DNA of 64,000 bases from Massilia sp. WG5 (lineage in GTDB: Bacteria; Pseudomonadota; Gammaproteobacteria; Burkholderiales; Burkholderiaceae_D): contig NZ_CP012640.2 of the NCBI RefSeq assembly GCF_001412595.2, forward strand, positions 1,674,001 to 1,738,000, written 5' to 3'. The notes under the pieces were generated by a model. The model was not told where the DNA came from and ran no database searches. It was given only the letters and a program-made list of their open reading frames with translations. A program made the translations under genes and the position numbers. Shown piece after piece: positions 36,847-44,977 of the stretch (positions within the stretch are counted from its first letter, which is position 1; each line of letters begins with the position of its first letter).

Positions 36847-37310
36847 GCGCTCTCCAGCGCCTGCTGCAGGCTTTCCAGCACCGCGGCGGCGGCCGCGACC
36901 TGGGTCGGGTCCAGGCGCGCGAGCGCGTCGCGCCGCAGGCGCTCCGCCTGCGCCCGCAGCTTTTCCTCCAGCGTCCGGCCCTGCGGCGTGAGCACGATCA
37001 GCTTGACGCGGCGGTCGCGCCGGCTCGGGGTCCGCTCGATCAGGTTCGAGGCGGCCAGGCGGTCGATGGTGGCGACCAGGGTCGCGCCGTCCACGCCCAG
37101 GTGCTGGGCCAGCTCGGTCTGCGAGGGCGGGCGCGCCTCCTCGCCCTCGGCGGCGCGGTCCAGCTCGGCCAGCGCGGCCACCGCGCTCCAGCCGGCCGCG
37201 GTCAGGCCGCAGGCCTTCAGCTGGCGCTCCAGCGCCTGGCGCCAGGCCCGGCTGCCGGCCTGCAGCGCCTGGGTAAACCGCTCGCTCAGTCTTTCATCGA
37301 AAGCAACCAT
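36843..37310 (-). CDS. MarR family transcriptional regulator of the efflux operon
   Basis: The 155-residue dimeric winged-HTH regulator has the recognition region PSQTELAQHLGVDGATLVATIDRLAASNLIERTPSRRDRRVKLIVLT, ending in the wing with the family DRR. It is the first gene of the marR-MFS-adaptor-outer membrane operon and overlaps the MFS gene, so it most likely represses its own operon and is released by a pump substrate. AT-rich dyads lie upstream. Confidence 0.93.
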   Translation of the reverse strand: MVAFDERLSERFTQALQAGSRAWRQALERQLKACGLTAAGWSAVAALAELDRAAEGEEARPPSQTELAQHLGVDGATLVATIDRLAASNLIERTPSRRDRRVKLIVLTPQGRTLEEKLRAQAERLRRDALARLDPTQVAAAAAVLESLQQALESA

Positions 37311-37429
37311 GGGTCACCAAATCGTTGGACACACTGATTATCTGCTTGTTCTGGAAAACTTGACCACACACGAAGATTTAATGCGCGAATTAGTTAATCG
37401 GATATTGCTCTCGCAAATTACCGTGCTTA

Positions 37430-37443
37430 GAATAAATTTATTC
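37430..37443. promoter_or_regulatory. Perfect 14-bp palindrome, candidate MarR operator
   Basis: GAATAAATTTATTC is its own reverse complement. Outer bases CTTAG and CTAAG extend the dyad imperfectly to 37426-37450. It lies in the AT-rich 193-base gap between the divergent marR operon and an exported hydrolase gene, nearer to the latter. Confidence 0.4.
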
Positions 37444-37503
37444 CGCTAAGCAATTGGTTCCCTGACGGACACAACCGTGAGGCCCGCCGTTCCAGAGTCT
37501 TCC

Positions 37504-38760
37504 ATGTCTAGAGCACGCGCATCTGTTCGCAAACTGACCACCGCACTGATCGTCGGCCTGGCCCTGCTGCCGGGTCTGTCGGTCGAGCAAGAGTTGCAAC
37601 TCGACTACAGGATCAACGAGCACATCATGCTGATCCCGGCCGGCCAGAATCACGAGGCGCGCCTGGAGACGACCGTGTTCCAGCCGAACGGTCCGGGTCC
37701 CTTCCCCCTCATCATCATCAACCACGGCAAGGATCCGGGGCACCCGAACCTGCAGCCGCGCGACCGCTTCTATCACATGGCCCACGCTTTCGTGGCGCGC
37801 GGCTACGCGGTGATGGTGCCGATGCGCCAGGGCTTCGCCAACTCGACCGGGCGCTACCGCGACCGCGGCTGCGACATGACCGCCAACGGCTACATCCAGG
37901 CCGAGGACATCCGCGCGACCCTGGAATTCGCCCGCGAACAGAAGTGGATCGACGCCGACCGCATCGTGGTGGCCGGCCAGTCCTACGGCGGCCTGGCGAC
38001 GATGGCGCTGGGCACCCAGGAACTGCCGGGCGTGCGCGCCCTGCTCAACTTCGCCGGCGGCCTGCGCGACGACAGCAACAGCTGCGGCTGGCGCTCGTCG
38101 CTGGTCTCGGCCTTTGCCGAGTATGGCGCGCAGAACAAGATCCCGAGCCTGTGGATGTACGGCGCGAACGATTCGCTGTTCGGTCCGGAACTGGTGGCGC
38201 GCATGCACGACGCCTTCGAGCAGGCCGGCGGCAAGGCCCAGCTGGTCGAATACGCGGCGTTCAAGCGCGATTCGCACGGCATGCTGGCCAGCCGCGACGG
38301 CGAAAAGGTCTGGCTGGCCGACACCATGCGCTTCCTGGACCAGGTCGGCATGCCGACCAAGGTGCTGTACAAGGTGCCGGAGCCGCCGCTGCCGCAGCCG
38401 ACCAATTTCGCCAGCATCGGCGACGTCGCCTCGGTGCCCTTCCTGAGCGAGAACGGCAAGCGCGCCTACGCCGAATATCTCACCAAGATGACCCCGCGCG
38501 CCTTCGCGGTGTCGCCGAGCGGCGCCTGGTGCTGGGCCGAGGAAGGCGAGGATCCGGAAGCGCGCGCCCTGGCGACCTGCTCGGCCAAGAGCGACAAGCC
38601 GTGCCGCCTGTACTCGGTCGACGAGAGCGTGGTGTGGAATCCGGACCTGGCCGAGAAGGCCGCGGTGACGGCCTCCAACACGCCGGCGCCGGCGCCAGCG
38701 ACCTCAAGCGACGGCGCGGGGACTGCGCAGCTGGGCAGTACGGCTGTGGTGGCGAACTAA
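37504..38760 (+). CDS. Exported alpha/beta hydrolase (dienelactone hydrolase-like)
   Basis: The 418-residue protein has an N-terminal signal-like segment (KLTTALIVGLALLPGLSV). An alpha/beta-hydrolase fold follows: PLIIINHGKDPG as the oxyanion region, and the nucleophile Ser160 in VVAGQSYGGLATMA. The probable Asp is in WMYGANDSLFGPE and the His in FKRDSHGMLAS. The C-terminal 100 residues contain paired Cys (CWAEEG, ATCSAKSDKPCRLY) and a Pro/Ala/Ser-rich end. The substrate is unknown. It is divergent from the marR efflux operon. Confidence 0.85.
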   Translation: MSRARASVRKLTTALIVGLALLPGLSVEQELQLDYRINEHIMLIPAGQNHEARLETTVFQPNGPGPFPLIIINHGKDPGHPNLQPRDRFYHMAHAFVARGYAVMVPMRQGFANSTGRYRDRGCDMTANGYIQAEDIRATLEFAREQKWIDADRIVVAGQSYGGLATMALGTQELPGVRALLNFAGGLRDDSNSCGWRSSLVSAFAEYGAQNKIPSLWMYGANDSLFGPELVARMHDAFEQAGGKAQLVEYAAFKRDSHGMLASRDGEKVWLADTMRFLDQVGMPTKVLYKVPEPPLPQPTNFASIGDVASVPFLSENGKRAYAEYLTKMTPRAFAVSPSGAWCWAEEGEDPEARALATCSAKSDKPCRLYSVDESVVWNPDLAEKAAVTASNTPAPAPATSSDGAGTAQLGSTAVVAN

Positions 38761-38835
38761 ATCGAGCTAGCGCAAACTCCGCCCGGGAGTCCAATTCGAC
38801 AATGTAGCGTCCGCCACCCATGCCGGGAGAGCTGC

Positions 38836-40035
38836 ATGTCGCCAATCAAGAAGATCTGCGCCCGCGCGCTGCTGGCCCTGGGCTGCACGCTGGGCGCCGC
38901 CAACGCCGGGGCCGCCAACAACGATCCGGTCGTGCTGGTCCACGGCTTCCTCGGCTTCGGCCCGGACAGCTATCCCGGCAACGGCTTCCTGTACTGGGGC
39001 GGTTACCACGACATCGCCGCCCGCATGCAGCTTTACAAGGGGCCGCATGCGGTCTACACCGCCGGGGTCGGCGCGATCAGCTCGAACTGGGACCGCGCCG
39101 CCGAGCTGTACGCCCAGATCAAGGGCGGCTGCGTCGACTACGGCGCCACCCACGTCGCCCGCTACGGCTATCCGGGCCAGCCACAAAAGCCGGACGGCAA
39201 GTGCTGGGCCGCCGATCCGAACGACAATCCGCACGGCTATCCGCTCGCCTTCTACCCGCAATGGGATGCGCGGCACCCGGTCCACCTGATCGGCCACAGC
39301 CAGGGCGGCACCACGATCCGCGCCCTGGTCCAGTTACTCGAACACGGTTCGCCGGACGGCGACGAAGGCGGCGGCGAGCTCTACCGGGGCGGCAAGACCG
39401 GCTGGGTCAGGAGCGTGGTGACGATCTCGGCGCCGCACAACGGCACCACCCTGCGCGACGCCGTGCTGGACGTCCTGCCGAACCTGCGCAGCCCGCTGCG
39501 CGACAATTTCGACCAGCGCCTGGCGCACTGGGAACTGGCGCCGGACGGCGCACGCGAATTCAACCGCTGGGCGCAAACCTCGCCCTCGGTCTACTGGTTT
39601 TCGGTGGCGACGCGCGCAACCGTGGCCGGGGCCTGGTGCTGCAACGGCAGCGACCGCGTGCTGGCGCCCGTCCAGAGCAGCCGGTTCCAGTACCCGCGCG
39701 AGGACATGATCCCCTACTTCAAGCTGTTCGCGGGCGAGTTCATCGCGGGTTCGCTGGCGCAGCCGGGCATGGGTTCCTATACCCAGTCGGCGCGCGGCCG
39801 GGTGCGCATCGACAGCAGCTGGTTCGCCAGCGACGGCGTGGTCAACACGGTCAGCATGCGTGCCCCCGACGGCCATCCGGTGCGCGACTACGACGGCACG
39901 GCGGTGAAAGGCAGCTGGAACTTCCTCGGCACCTACGAAGGCTACGACCACTTCGACATCCTGAACTGGCCGAACCCGGGGCCGTCGGCGGATCCGGTCT
40001 ACGACCGCATCTGCGACATCATTTTCGGATTGTGA
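38836..40035 (+). CDS. Secreted triacylglycerol lipase, family I.5-like
   Basis: The 399-residue protein has a signal peptide (cleavage near NAGA, residue 26). The fold starts DPVVLVHGFLGFG, the oxyanion region. The nucleophile is Ser155 in HLIGHSQGGTTIRAL, the Asp is probably in SSWFASDGVVNTVSM, and the His is in EGYDHFDILNW. The insert with YWGGYHDI and the overall layout resemble the zinc- and calcium-binding lipases of family I.5 (Geobacillus and Staphylococcus types). Secretion is likely. It is separated from the preceding hydrolase by 75 bases. Confidence 0.88.
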   Translation: MSPIKKICARALLALGCTLGAANAGAANNDPVVLVHGFLGFGPDSYPGNGFLYWGGYHDIAARMQLYKGPHAVYTAGVGAISSNWDRAAELYAQIKGGCVDYGATHVARYGYPGQPQKPDGKCWAADPNDNPHGYPLAFYPQWDARHPVHLIGHSQGGTTIRALVQLLEHGSPDGDEGGGELYRGGKTGWVRSVVTISAPHNGTTLRDAVLDVLPNLRSPLRDNFDQRLAHWELAPDGAREFNRWAQTSPSVYWFSVATRATVAGAWCCNGSDRVLAPVQSSRFQYPREDMIPYFKLFAGEFIAGSLAQPGMGSYTQSARGRVRIDSSWFASDGVVNTVSMRAPDGHPVRDYDGTAVKGSWNFLGTYEGYDHFDILNWPNPGPSADPVYDRICDIIFGL

Positions 40036-40041
40036 CGGCAT

Positions 40042-40062
40042 GGTGGGCACGGGGTGCCCACC
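40042..40062. repeat. Palindromic repeat of the GTGGGCAC family
   Basis: GGTGGGCAC and GTGCCCACC pair around a GGG loop. The element lies between the convergent lipase and kinase genes and shares its core with the ilvH-ilvC repeat at 7172. It lacks a T run but may help end transcription on both strands. Confidence 0.65.
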
Positions 40063-40068
40063 CTGGGT

Positions 40069-41982
40069 TTACATCGCCGACCGCAGCGTGCGCGCCAGGT
40101 CCGACAGGCGGTAAGGCTTGTTGACGAAGGCGAACTCGCTCAGGTCCTTGCCGTGGCGCTGCTTGAGCGCCGGCAGCGGATAGCCGGACGCCAGCATGAT
40201 CTTGGTGTCCGGATAGTGGGCGCGCGTATAGCTGGCCAGTTCGATCCCGTCCATCCCGTTCGGCATGACCACGTCGGTGAACAGGATGTCGACGTCGCGC
40301 TGCTCCATCAGGTCGATCGCCTCGCGGCCGCTGGATGCGGTCACCACGTCGTAGCCCATGCTGGTGAACAGCGAGGCCGCGACGTCCATCAGGTCCGGCT
40401 CGTCCTCGACGATCAGCACGCGCTCGATGTGCGGGCGGCGGTCCTCCAGCGCATCGGACACCACCGCCGGCAGGTAGATCGCGATCGTGGTGCCCTCGCC
40501 CGGCGTGCTCTCGATGACGACGTCGCCGTCCGACTGCTTGATGAAGCCGTACACCTGGGACAGGCCCAGGCCGGTGCCCTTGCCCACTTCCTTGGTGGTG
40601 AAGAAGGGTTCGAAGGCGCGCGACACCACCTGGGGCGGCATGCCGGTGCCGGTGTCGGCGACCGTGATGCGCACGTAGTCGCCGGCCGGCAGGCTGCCGG
40701 CCTGGTGATGCCGTTCGAGCGTGACGTTGCGGGTCGCGATGACGATGCGGCCGCCGTCCGGCATGGCGTCGCGCGCGTTCACGACCAGGTTCAGCAGCGC
40801 CGATTCGAGGCGCGCGCTGTCGATGACGGCGCTGTGCGCCTTGCGGTCGAGGTCGACCTCGAACTCGATGCTGGCATTGCCGGCGCGCCGCAGCACCGGT
40901 TCGAAGCCGGTGATGATGCGGTTCAGGTTGCGGGTTTCGGCCTGCAGCGGCTGCTGGCGCGCGAAGGCCAGCAGCTGCTGGGTCAGGCGCGCGCCGCGGT
41001 CGACCGCGCGCCGCATGCTTTCGATGGTGCGGGTGTCGCCGGTCTCGCCGCGCTGCAGGGCCAGCACTTCGAGGCCGCTCGACAGCACCGACAGCAGATT
41101 GTTGAAGTCGTGCGCGACGCCGCCGGTGAGCTGGCCGATCGATTCCATCTTCTGGGCCTGGTACAGCGCGGCATTCGCGGCTTCCAGGGCCTCGGCGGCG
41201 CGCTTTTTCTCGGTCAGGTCGCGCGTGATCTTGGCGAAGCCGACCAGCTGCCCCGCGTCGTCGTGGACGGCGTCGATGATCACGTGGGCCCAGAAGCGGG
41301 TGCCGTCCTTGCGCACGCGCCAGCCCTCGGCCTCGAAGCGCCCGGCGCTGGCGGCGGTGGACAGCGCGCGCTTGGGCACGCCGGCGGCCTGCTCTTCGGC
41401 CGTGTAGAAGCGCGAGAAATGGCTGCCGACGATCTCGGCAAAGGCGTAGCCCTTGATGCGCTCGGCGCCCGAATTCCAGTTGGTGACCACGCCTTCCGGC
41501 GACAGCATGTAGATCGCGTAGTCGGTCACGCCCTGCACCAGCAGGCGGAAGCGCTGTTCGCTCTCGCGCAGCTTGTCCTCGGCCTTCTTGCGCTCGGTGA
41601 CGTCGCGGGTCACCTTGGCGAAGCCGAGCAGGACCCCGTCCTCGTTGTAGATCGGGTCGATGACGACGTGGGCCCAGAAGCGCGTCCCGTCCTTGCGCAC
41701 GCGCCAGCCTTCCGACTCGTACTTCCCTTCCTTGAGGGCGGTCGCCAGGGCGCGCGCCGGCAAGCCGGTGGCGCGGTCCTCGTCGGTATAGAAGCGCGAA
41801 AAATGCTCGCCCAGAATTTCCTGCGCGACGTAGCCCTTGAACCGGTTCGCACCGGCATTCCAGCTGCTCACGTGACCCTGCGGATCGAGCATGTAGATCG
41901 CATAGTCGTTGATGCCGGAGATCAGGTATTGGTAACGCCGCTCATCCGACAGGACTTTTTCAGGCTGCATGTGTTCGCTCAT
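40069..41982 (-). CDS. Hybrid sensor histidine kinase (PAS-PAS-HisKA-HATPase-REC)
   Basis: The protein has 637 residues and no membrane segment. Two PAS domains (about 15-135 and 143-262) are so alike that both contain EGWRVRKDGTRFWAHV, a sign of internal duplication. The phosphorylated His is 291 in GGVAHDFNN. The ATPase domain follows (VNARDAMPDGG, then DTGTGMPP, then GTGLGLS). The receiver carries Asp570 in ILFTDVVMPN. The signal is unknown; such PAS pairs often bind heme, flavin or small ligands. It is divergent from the bacteriophytochrome gene. Confidence 0.94.
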   Translation of the reverse strand: MSEHMQPEKVLSDERRYQYLISGINDYAIYMLDPQGHVSSWNAGANRFKGYVAQEILGEHFSRFYTDEDRATGLPARALATALKEGKYESEGWRVRKDGTRFWAHVVIDPIYNEDGVLLGFAKVTRDVTERKKAEDKLRESEQRFRLLVQGVTDYAIYMLSPEGVVTNWNSGAERIKGYAFAEIVGSHFSRFYTAEEQAAGVPKRALSTAASAGRFEAEGWRVRKDGTRFWAHVIIDAVHDDAGQLVGFAKITRDLTEKKRAAEALEAANAALYQAQKMESIGQLTGGVAHDFNNLLSVLSSGLEVLALQRGETGDTRTIESMRRAVDRGARLTQQLLAFARQQPLQAETRNLNRIITGFEPVLRRAGNASIEFEVDLDRKAHSAVIDSARLESALLNLVVNARDAMPDGGRIVIATRNVTLERHHQAGSLPAGDYVRITVADTGTGMPPQVVSRAFEPFFTTKEVGKGTGLGLSQVYGFIKQSDGDVVIESTPGEGTTIAIYLPAVVSDALEDRRPHIERVLIVEDEPDLMDVAASLFTSMGYDVVTASSGREAIDLMEQRDVDILFTDVVMPNGMDGIELASYTRAHYPDTKIMLASGYPLPALKQRHGKDLSEFAFVNKPYRLSDLARTLRSAM

Positions 41983-42084
41983 GGCTAGGCACTCGTGTCC
42001 AGATGCACGAATTTATTGATCCAAATCCATTTAATCATACACGCTCACCGTCTGCCTTGCCTTGCGCACGCCGCGGTGAGTTCA

Positions 42085-42137
42085 CATCGCAACATTGTAA
42101 ATACCGTTGTGTTCGCGCTGCATCGCAAGATTGTTAA
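42085..42137 (+). promoter_or_regulatory. Two direct repeats upstream of the bacteriophytochrome gene
   Basis: CATCGCAACATTGTAAA at 42085 recurs as CATCGCAAGATTGTTAAA at 42121, 36 bases apart and so about 3.4 helical turns. They lie between the divergent kinase and phytochrome genes and could be activator sites. Confidence 0.3.
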
Positions 42138-42213
42138 AAGCCTAAATGAGGGCACGCTTGCCATTCAATGTAAAATGGCGGGCTTGCAATTAACGTTCTT
42201 GAGCGCTCAGTAC

Positions 42214-44478
42214 ATGACTTCTGCCCCATCCGTTCCGGAACTCGACCTCTCTGCCTGCGACAGGGAGCCGATTCGCACGCCCGGCAGTATCCAGCCGCAT
42301 GGTTTCTTGCTGACGCTGTCGGGTGAACTGGAGGTACTACAGGCGAGCGCGAACCTTGGCGACTGGACCGGCGTTCCGGCCGGTTCGGCAATTGGCCGTC
42401 CCCTTGCCGAAGCCATCGGCGAAGCGGCCGCCCAATGCCTGGCGCCGGAGCTGGCCGCGGGTCCGGGAGCGAAGCTGGGCGCCCGTCCGTATTACGTCGG
42501 CACCATCACTGCCGCGAACGGCCGCCATTTCGACGTCCTCGGCCATCGTTGGGACGCGCTGACGATCCTCGAGTTCGAACCGACCGAACGCGCCGCGCCG
42601 GCCGACTTCCGCCAGCTGTATTCGCTGATCGGCGACTTCCTGCAGAAAGTCAACGGCGCGGAATGCGTGGAATCCCTGGCTGCGCTGGCCTGTCAGCACG
42701 TGCGCTCGGTCATCGGTTTCGGCCGCGTCCTGGTCTACCAGTTCGACCGCGACGGTCATGGCCACGTGATGGCGGAAGCGAAGCAGGAGGACTATGCATC
42801 CTACCTGGGCCAGCATTTCCCGGCGTCGGACATTCCGGCGCAGGCGCGCCAACTGTATGCGCTGTCGCCGATCCGCCTGATCCAGGACGCCAATTACACG
42901 CCGGCGCCGCTGGTCCCGGCCCTGAATCCGCTGACCGGCAAGCCGAACGACCTGTCGTTCGCGGTACTGCGCAGCGTTTCGCCGGTCCACCTGCAGTACA
43001 TGCGCAATATGCATACGATGGCGTCGATGTCGGTATCGCTGATGGTCAAGGGCCAGTTGTGGGGCATCATCTCCTGCCACAACGAAGATCCGTCGCCGGT
43101 GCCGTTCGAGCAGCGCACCGCCTGCGAGCAGCTGGCCCAGCTCCTGGCGCTGTGCATCGAGTCGCGCGAGGACGCCCGCGAGCTGAGCTTCCGCCTGGAA
43201 GTGCGCCGCATCATGGTGTCGATGCTGGCCGGCCTCAGCCAGGGCAACGATTTCGTCGAGAACCTGTCGAACGTGTTCCCGGAGCTGTTGCGCTTCGCGC
43301 GCGCCAGCGGCGTCGCGGTGGTGGTCGACGAACGCGTGCTGACCTTCGGCGACGCCCCGGAGCAGGCAGAGCTTCTCGAGCTGGTCGACTGGCTGGCTGC
43401 GCACGACCATGGCGACGTCTACCATACCGACAAGCTGTCCGCCGCCTGGCCCGGCGGCGAAAAAATGATCCGCAACGCTAGCGGCCTGCTGGCGATGCCG
43501 CTGTCGCGCATCCACAAGAACTATCTGCTGTGGTTCCGCCCCGAGTTCGTGCATACGATCGAATGGGCCGGCAACCCGCACGACAAGATCGCGCAGGCAG
43601 CCGCCGCCGGAATTGCACTGCAGCTTTCGCCGCGCACCAGCTTCGAAGCCTGGCGCGAGACCATTCATGGCACCAGCGTGCCCTGGCATAGCGGCGAGAT
43701 CGAGCTGGCGGTGGAGTTCCGCGCCGCGCTGCTGGGCATTGTCCTCGAACGCGCCGAGCAGATGGCCGAACTGGCCGAGGAACTGACCCGCTCCAACAAG
43801 GAGCTGGAAGCCTTTTCCTACTCGGTGTCGCATGACCTGCGCGCACCGCTGCGTCACATCGTCGGCTTTGCCGACCTCCTGATCGAATCGGCCGGCAGCG
43901 AGAACGGGCAGCAGCGCCAGCGATTCCTCGGCAATATCAAGGAAGCCGCGCGCCTGGCCGGCAAGCTGGTCGACGACCTGCTGTCGTTCTCGCAGATGGG
44001 CCGCGCCTCGCTGCGCCCGACCGATGTCGACATGGGCGACCTGGTGGCCGCCTGCATCGACAAGCTGGCGCTGGAAACGCAGGGCCGCAACATCGAATGG
44101 AAGATCGACCCGCTGCCGCAGGTGCATGCCGACCCGACCTTCCTGCACCTGGCGATGTTCAACCTGCTGTCCAACGCAGTGAAGTTCACCGGCCAGCGCG
44201 ACCCGGCCGTGATCAGCGTCAGCTTCGAGGACGCCCCCAACGAGACCGTGTTCCACGTCGCCGACAATGGCGCCGGCTTCAATATGGACTACGTCCACAA
44301 GCTGTTCGGCGTATTCCAGCGCCTGCATCGCATGGAAGACTTCCAGGGCACCGGCATCGGCCTGGCGAACGTGCGCCGCATCGTCGAGCGCCATCATGGC
44401 CGGGTGTGGGCGAAGTCAGTCCAGGGCGAAGGCGCGACCTTCTCCTTTGCAATTCCGAAACATGTACCAGACACCTGA
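42214..44478 (+). CDS. bphP: Bacteriophytochrome sensor histidine kinase
   Basis: The 754-residue photoreceptor has the order PAS-GAF-PHY-HisKA-HATPase. The bilin-binding Cys15 sits in LSACDREPIRTPGSIQPHG. The GAF domain has the DIP motif in FPASDIPAQARQLY and the conserved His in SPVHLQYMRNMHTM. The PHY tongue PR-x-SF appears as LSPRTSFEAWRE. The kinase His is 540 in YSVSHDLRAPLRH, and the ATPase has NAVKFTG, DNGAGF and GTGIGL. The chromophore should be biliverdin. No heme oxygenase gene lies in the window. A single-domain response regulator follows. Confidence 0.96.
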   Translation: MTSAPSVPELDLSACDREPIRTPGSIQPHGFLLTLSGELEVLQASANLGDWTGVPAGSAIGRPLAEAIGEAAAQCLAPELAAGPGAKLGARPYYVGTITAANGRHFDVLGHRWDALTILEFEPTERAAPADFRQLYSLIGDFLQKVNGAECVESLAALACQHVRSVIGFGRVLVYQFDRDGHGHVMAEAKQEDYASYLGQHFPASDIPAQARQLYALSPIRLIQDANYTPAPLVPALNPLTGKPNDLSFAVLRSVSPVHLQYMRNMHTMASMSVSLMVKGQLWGIISCHNEDPSPVPFEQRTACEQLAQLLALCIESREDARELSFRLEVRRIMVSMLAGLSQGNDFVENLSNVFPELLRFARASGVAVVVDERVLTFGDAPEQAELLELVDWLAAHDHGDVYHTDKLSAAWPGGEKMIRNASGLLAMPLSRIHKNYLLWFRPEFVHTIEWAGNPHDKIAQAAAAGIALQLSPRTSFEAWRETIHGTSVPWHSGEIELAVEFRAALLGIVLERAEQMAELAEELTRSNKELEAFSYSVSHDLRAPLRHIVGFADLLIESAGSENGQQRQRFLGNIKEAARLAGKLVDDLLSFSQMGRASLRPTDVDMGDLVAACIDKLALETQGRNIEWKIDPLPQVHADPTFLHLAMFNLLSNAVKFTGQRDPAVISVSFEDAPNETVFHVADNGAGFNMDYVHKLFGVFQRLHRMEDFQGTGIGLANVRRIVERHHGRVWAKSVQGEGATFSFAIPKHVPDT

Positions 44479-44515
44479 ATTAACCGAATTTACCGATCGA
44501 ATCCTGAAAGAACGC

Positions 44516-44974
44516 ATGCTCAAGCCCATCCTGCTTGTCGAAGACAATCCCAACGACCTGGAGCTGACGCTGATCGCGCTGTCGAAGAGCCAGCTCGCCA
44601 ACCAGGTGATCGTCGTGCGCGACGGCGCCGAGGCGCTCGACTACCTGCACCGGCGTGGCGAACACGCCGGGCGCGCGGCCGGCAACCCGGCGGTCGTGCT
44701 GCTCGACCTCAAGCTGCCGAAGGTCGACGGCCTCGAAGTGCTGAAGGAAATCCGCGAGACCCCCGCCCTGAAACCCCTGCCGGTGGTGATGCTGACCTCG
44801 TCGAAGGAAGAACAGGACCTGGTGCGCAGCTACGAGCTGGGCGTGAACGCCTACGTGGTCAAGCCGGTCGACTTCACCGAATTCGTGCGCGCGATCGCCG
44901 ACCTCGGGATCTTCTGGGCGGTGCTGAACGAACCGCCGCCGGGTTCCCACAAGGTCATCAAGCAGGCCAAGTAA
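44516..44974 (+). CDS. Single-domain response regulator (Rcp1-like), partner of the bacteriophytochrome
   Basis: The protein of 152 residues is a lone receiver domain. VEDNPND at 8-14 gives the acidic pocket, Asp64 in VVLLDLKLPKVDG is the phosphoacceptor, VVMLTSSKEEQD holds the Thr, and YVVKPVDF the Lys. The extended loop after residue 45 is as in phytochrome-linked Rcp1 proteins. The gene starts 37 bases after bphP. An in-frame ATG at 44462, inside bphP, is a less likely start. There is no output domain, so it probably signals by protein contact or in a phosphorelay. Confidence 0.94.
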   Translation: MLKPILLVEDNPNDLELTLIALSKSQLANQVIVVRDGAEALDYLHRRGEHAGRAAGNPAVVLLDLKLPKVDGLEVLKEIRETPALKPLPVVMLTSSKEEQDLVRSYELGVNAYVVKPVDFTEFVRAIADLGIFWAVLNEPPPGSHKVIKQAK

Positions 44975-44977
44975 GGC

